DNA of 64,000 nucleotides from contig NZ_PPDJ01000008.1 in NCBI RefSeq assembly GCF_002903145.1, positions 62,001-126,000 on the forward strand, in the 5' to 3' direction. This DNA comes from Halobacteriovorax sp. DA5. GTDB taxonomy: Bacteria > Bdellovibrionota > Bacteriovoracia > Bacteriovoracales > Bacteriovoracaceae. Under the pieces are notes generated by a model. The model was not told the DNA's origin. It saw only the letters and a program-made list of their open reading frames with translations, and did no database searches. Below, piece by piece: positions 60,353 to 64,000 of this stretch (position 1 is its first letter; every line of letters begins with the position of its first letter). The translations under genes and the position numbers were made by a program.

Positions 60353-61996
60353 ATGAAAGATATACTAATTATCAACTTCAAAAGACATGGTGACATTTTT
60401 CAAATGGGACGACTTGTCTCATCACTAAAGAACAAACACCCTGAAGCAAATATAACGATTTTAATTAACAAAGAATTTGAAAAGTCTGCTGAGTTACTAA
60501 ATGGTGTTAAAAATATCATCACACTTGATAGAAAAAAGATTGTTAGCTACAAAAAAAATAAGATCTATTCAAACGGCTTTGCTCTCGATGAATTTGGTAA
60601 AACGATAAAAGAAATAAATAAAAGTTGGAATTTAGTAATAAACTACTCTAACGATAGAATCTCAACGAGTTTAGCATCATATATAAACAAAGAATTTAAA
60701 GGTATTCAATTTGACCTTAACTGTAATGTTAAATACTCAAATGAATGGGCTGTTGTATTTAATGACGTACTTACACAACAAAAATATGCTCCACTAAATT
60801 TCAATGATTGCTATCATAAGATGGTTGGAATTGAAGAAAACAACTCATTCAATGCCCTACACGTTTCAAATGAATACAATAAGGTATGCCATCAAAATTT
60901 CTTAAAAATGAGAAAGGCCGAAGGAAAAATCGATCCTAAGCTGATAGCTATTCAACTAACAGCATCAAACATTAATAAAATGATTGAAAGGCAAGAACTT
61001 ATCAATCTAATCAACAAACTTAATGCACAAGAAGATACGATCCCATTGCTAGTGATCGCTCCGTCATCAGACGAAAGATCTTATGCTAATAAAATCAATT
61101 CCGAATTAGACAAGAAAGCTGTAACAATTGAAGCACAGTTCAGTGCTCTTCCATCAGTGTTAATCAACTGTGATCTTTTAATTACACCAGATACAGCAAT
61201 AAAGCATATGGCAGATATATTAGATGTTCCAACAATTGAGCTTTCAATGGGTCCTTCACCATTTCTTAAACAAGGAACAACAAATCTAGAAAGTATGATT
61301 ATCACTCCACGAATTAAAGATCGTGACTTTGCTTATGGCCCAAGTGCACACACGGAAAAACAAGTTAGAAATAATGAGATCATTAAAGCTGAAGATATTA
61401 TTTATGTACTTAATAAGTATTTCCTAAATAAAGAAGAACAATATCTACAAAACACTGACATATCGATCTATCAAATCAAACACGACGAATTAGGTGGTTT
61501 TTATAAAAATATAGAAGGACGTATCGATACAGAAATAGAGCTTGAAAGGTATCTATCAAGAGATTTCTTATATCGAAAAATAGAACGAAAAACACTTTCT
61601 GGACACGGTATTGTCGAAAGTGACTTAAACTTTACGTACAACTGGCTAGAGCAAGCTCAGGGGGAATTAATTAAATCCTCACGTCATGTGTTAGCAGCAA
61701 TTAAGGCAACACTTGCACAAGACACGCAAAAACTACAAGCAAAGTTAGCGGATATTAATTTATATATAGGTCATACATCTGATTACTGCGCACTTCCATT
61801 TTTATTCTACAGAGCAAAAATTAATAATATCGAAACACCGACTCTATCAGAAGTAGAGCATATTTTAATCGCTTTAAAAAATGATCTACAAATACAATTT
61901 GAACAAATTAAAGAAGTATCAATTTTAGTAAGAGAGAGTCGTAGTAGATTACGAGAAGAATCTACAAAGGAATTATTAAATGAATCAAGATCATAA
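60353..61996 (+). CDS. GT9 (heptosyltransferase-like) glycosyltransferase with C-terminal extension
   Basis: A 547-residue protein with a GT-B fold of the GT9 (heptosyltransferase) family: ILIINFKRHGDIFQMGRLVS at the N terminus, and later LLVIAPSSDERSYANKI and the GT9 acceptor loop VLINCDLLITPDTAIKHMAD. The last 170 residues are a helical extension with no recognised domain. Its final 17 bases overlap a small ORF. It could transfer a sugar to a flagellar or surface protein, given the gene context; LPS core synthesis is a possible alternative. Confidence 0.82.
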   Translation: MKDILIINFKRHGDIFQMGRLVSSLKNKHPEANITILINKEFEKSAELLNGVKNIITLDRKKIVSYKKNKIYSNGFALDEFGKTIKEINKSWNLVINYSNDRISTSLASYINKEFKGIQFDLNCNVKYSNEWAVVFNDVLTQQKYAPLNFNDCYHKMVGIEENNSFNALHVSNEYNKVCHQNFLKMRKAEGKIDPKLIAIQLTASNINKMIERQELINLINKLNAQEDTIPLLVIAPSSDERSYANKINSELDKKAVTIEAQFSALPSVLINCDLLITPDTAIKHMADILDVPTIELSMGPSPFLKQGTTNLESMIITPRIKDRDFAYGPSAHTEKQVRNNEIIKAEDIIYVLNKYFLNKEEQYLQNTDISIYQIKHDELGGFYKNIEGRIDTEIELERYLSRDFLYRKIERKTLSGHGIVESDLNFTYNWLEQAQGELIKSSRHVLAAIKATLAQDTQKLQAKLADINLYIGHTSDYCALPFLFYRAKINNIETPTLSEVEHILIALKNDLQIQFEQIKEVSILVRESRSRLREESTKELLNESRS

Positions 61997-62120
61997 CAAT
62001 TTAAGGACTGAATTCTTCAAAGAACTTGAAAGAATTCAAGAGAAACAAGTCAAAAGAGAAAACTTGAGCGAAGACGACATGGCCTTTTTATATCTATGTT
62101 CTGTCCTAGAAGAAGAATAG
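61980..62120 (+). CDS. 46-residue small protein between the GT9 genes
   Basis: An unlisted small frame, MNQDHNNLRTEFFKELERIQ then ending DMAFLYLCSVLEEE, with AAAGGA at 61967-61972 seven bases before the ATG. It overlaps the end of the first GT9 gene by 17 bases, and its stop overlaps the AGGAG that serves the second GT9 gene, so translation is likely coupled. Mostly helical, charged. Family not recognised; it could be a small regulatory or scaffolding protein. Confidence 0.6.
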   Translation: MNQDHNNLRTEFFKELERIQEKQVKRENLSEDDMAFLYLCSVLEEE

Positions 62121-62129
62121 GAGCAATCA

Positions 62130-63803
62130 ATGAACGCCTTAAAAAACGAAGCAGATAATAAAAAGACCATTGCAATAATTCAAACAACAAGAATTGGTGA
62201 TCTTCTGCAAACATCTCATGCCGTTAAGCTACTAAAAGAAAATCATCCCGAATATAGAGTTGTCCTAGTAGCGCGTAAAAAATTTGCTACACCGATCATG
62301 TTCTTATTAGAAAAGGTATTTGATAAAGTTGTAACAATTGAGCACAAAACAGCAATGTTTGGAGCTGACAATGTGAGAGAGGCCCTCTCTAAATTAAAGA
62401 AACAACTTAAAGAAATTAATGAACAAAATATCGATGTATCAATCAACCTCGCTTTTTCTAAATCTGCGACATACCTTCACTCGCTAATTGAATCAAGTAA
62501 TAAAGTAGGTCCATACTTCAATGACTTACATGAGAGAGTAATCACAGACAGATGGTCACAATACCTTTACTCAACAGTAATGAGAGGTGATCTTAACCCA
62601 TTTAATCTAGTAGACCTATTCTCTTCAATCATTGGGACAACAAAGAAGCTCACTCATTTAAGTAATAAAGATTATTCAAGTGAAAAGAAAACAAATTTAT
62701 TAATTCACCCATTTGCATCAAATGAAAAAAAAATGTGGAAAGCGAACCGATGGGTTGAAGTTATTTACCAAACATTAAAAAAGAATGAGAATGTAAAAGT
62801 ATATATTTGCGGCTCTAATCAAGATCAAAAATCAGCAGATGAAATTTTAAATTCCGAGCTAATTAGGCCATTTAAGGATCGTGTTAATCTATGGATTGGT
62901 TTAGATCTAAAAGAACTATATTCAAAAGTCGATAGTTCTTTTTTATTCGTGGGCCATGATTCAATGATTGGGAATCTTCTAAGTTTCAAAAACATAAAAA
63001 CTTTAACAATATCCCTAGGTACTGTTAGGCCGCATGAAACAACTCCTTATGCTCTAGACAACTACAACCTAGCGCCTAAAACAGAGTGTGCTCCTTGTTT
63101 CCCAAAGGATGAGTGCACTGAGTTCAAATGTCACAACGATGTTCCATACAACATTACTCATCAATGTATTGGACAGTTATTAAATAATAACAAGATTAAT
63201 ATCGAGGAATTAAATAGCTCATGTTCGTCTCTCTCTTTAAGTAGAGTAAAGCTTTATCATTCTGACATGCTTGATAATGGAGACTTATATATTAGAGAAT
63301 CACTACATAAGGATCAAGATGCAAAAGAAGTTATGCGAAATTTCTATCACATTGCGTGGACTAGCATTTTTACTGAAATTAACACTAGCATGGATATCCC
63401 TTCTTTTAATATTCAAACTAAAGCACAACTAAGTTCACAGTCAAAAGGTATTGAAACATTATATGAGCTGTCAGAATTTGGTAAAAAGTACTCACGATAC
63501 ATAATCGAAGAAATTAGTAAGAATACACCAAGCTTAGAAGAGATAAGGAAGTTTTCAGCAAAACTAGATGAAATCGATCGTCTTAGTGATCTTGTATCGA
63601 CTTCTTATCCACTACTAGCACCAGTCATAGACTTTGCAAAAGTTGCTAAAAACAATCTACAAGGAAATAATCTTGTAAAATTATCCGAAGCTGCATTCTA
63701 CACGTATAACGAGATATCTCTTATGTGTAGTGTCCTTTACGAATTTTTCGAAAAATGCTCACTCATTAACAAGTCCAAACCAGAGGCAAGGGAAAATATA
63801 TGA
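62130..63803 (+). CDS. Second GT9 (heptosyltransferase-like) glycosyltransferase
   Basis: A 557-residue GT-B protein, paralogous to the gene at 60353: KTIAIIQTTRIGDLLQTSHA, NLLIHPFASNEKKMWKANRW, and FLFVGHDSMIGNLLSFKNIK. A cysteine-rich segment (CAPCFPKDECTEFKC at about 325-340) may bind metal. A helical C-terminal extension of about 200 residues is shared in plan with the first copy. AGGAG lies before the ATG. The stop overlaps the start of the next gene by ATGA. Confidence 0.85.
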   Translation: MNALKNEADNKKTIAIIQTTRIGDLLQTSHAVKLLKENHPEYRVVLVARKKFATPIMFLLEKVFDKVVTIEHKTAMFGADNVREALSKLKKQLKEINEQNIDVSINLAFSKSATYLHSLIESSNKVGPYFNDLHERVITDRWSQYLYSTVMRGDLNPFNLVDLFSSIIGTTKKLTHLSNKDYSSEKKTNLLIHPFASNEKKMWKANRWVEVIYQTLKKNENVKVYICGSNQDQKSADEILNSELIRPFKDRVNLWIGLDLKELYSKVDSSFLFVGHDSMIGNLLSFKNIKTLTISLGTVRPHETTPYALDNYNLAPKTECAPCFPKDECTEFKCHNDVPYNITHQCIGQLLNNNKINIEELNSSCSSLSLSRVKLYHSDMLDNGDLYIRESLHKDQDAKEVMRNFYHIAWTSIFTEINTSMDIPSFNIQTKAQLSSQSKGIETLYELSEFGKKYSRYIIEEISKNTPSLEEIRKFSAKLDEIDRLSDLVSTSYPLLAPVIDFAKVAKNNLQGNNLVKLSEAAFYTYNEISLMCSVLYEFFEKCSLINKSKPEARENI

Positions 63804-64000
63804 TCACATTAGAACTAGGAAACGATAGCTTTTCTTTAGATGGAAATTCGATTTCCCTTAGACAGGCCATAACAGCAATTGAAACAGATGGTATATCAGA
63901 TAATGAATCAATCACAGCAGTTGTCATTGAAGGCAAATCTTTTTCAATTGATGAAGTTGGAGAATTATTAGACTACACGCTCGAAGAGCTTGGCTACCCT
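63800..64000 (+). CDS. Start of a protein of unknown function (partial)
   Basis: An open frame begins with an ATG overlapping the previous stop (ATGA) and runs off the window after 67 codons, starting MITLELGNDSFSLDGNSISL and containing AVVIEGKSFSIDEVGELLDY. Acidic and beta-like at first. The coupling to the glycosyltransferase gene suggests the same operon. No family recognised from this fragment. Confidence 0.6.
   Translation, partial: MITLELGNDSFSLDGNSISLRQAITAIETDGISDNESITAVVIEGKSFSIDEVGELLDYTLEELGYP

Noticed and set aside
1..64000. tRNA, rRNA, CRISPR arrays, insertion sequences, prophage genes
   Set aside because: No cloverleaf, repeat-spacer array, transposase or phage structural gene was seen on either strand; the window looks like stable core chromosome.

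Overview
The window is AT-rich chromosomal DNA (roughly one third G+C by eye) from a Gram-negative, flagellated, piliated bacterium. Gene content and protein style fit the Bdellovibrionota, most likely a Bacteriovoracaceae (Halobacteriovorax/Bacteriovorax) type predator. The pointers are a full type IV pilus set (pilA, B, C, T, D, M, N, O, P, Q), a flagellar fliD-fliS-chaperone cluster, a moxR/bat operon, an Omp85-TamB pair and a RelA/SpoT-like family that I recall mainly from myxobacteria and bdellovibrios. The taxonomic call is inference; no rRNA or tRNA gene is present to test it.

Layout. 0-8 kb (mostly +): end of an FHA-like protein, an alpha/beta hydrolase, a minus-strand RelA/SpoT-like protein, pgpA, recA-recX, a lipoprotein solute-binding protein, small secreted and unknown proteins, and rpoZ. 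8-23 kb (-): lon, an AMIN-like protein, a UvrA-like ATPase with only one complete composite site, rpsI-rplM, then an Omp85 protein translationally coupled to tamB. 23-30 kb (-): efp, aroQ, a TPR protein and pilQ-P-O-N-M, order of transcription pilM to efp. 30-38 kb (-): pilD with an ABC-2 exporter, the pilin gene and pilB-T-C. 38-50 kb (-): a long tightly packed run with rqcH, a secreted protein, an RlmI-type methyltransferase, moxR, DUF58, batA, a batB-batC fusion, batD, ribF and a short aroE. 50-55 kb: mutS2 diverging from rqcH with start codons sharing bases, lepB, a minimal penicillin-binding protein and rlmE. 54.8-55.3 kb is a 453-bp gene-free stretch with two perfect DnaA boxes and other repeats. 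55.3-64 kb: a small acidic protein, a multi-pass membrane protein, then (+) fliD, fliS, a fliT-like gene and a cassette with a stand-alone Maf-type N-terminal domain and two GT9 glycosyltransferases.

How the parts work together. PilM/N/O/P/Q make the alignment complex and secretin, PilB/T/C the motors and platform, PilD matures PilA; such pili are needed for prey entry in known bdellovibrios. Omp85 plus TamB serve outer-membrane protein insertion and envelope lipid homeostasis. MutS2 and RqcH are both ribosome-rescue factors in Bacillus subtilis, so their divergent pairing looks functional. The FliD/FliS/FliT-like genes followed by the Maf/GT9 cassette suggest modification of flagellin or another flagellar or surface component. 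No insertion sequence, prophage, CRISPR array, tRNA or rRNA was seen.
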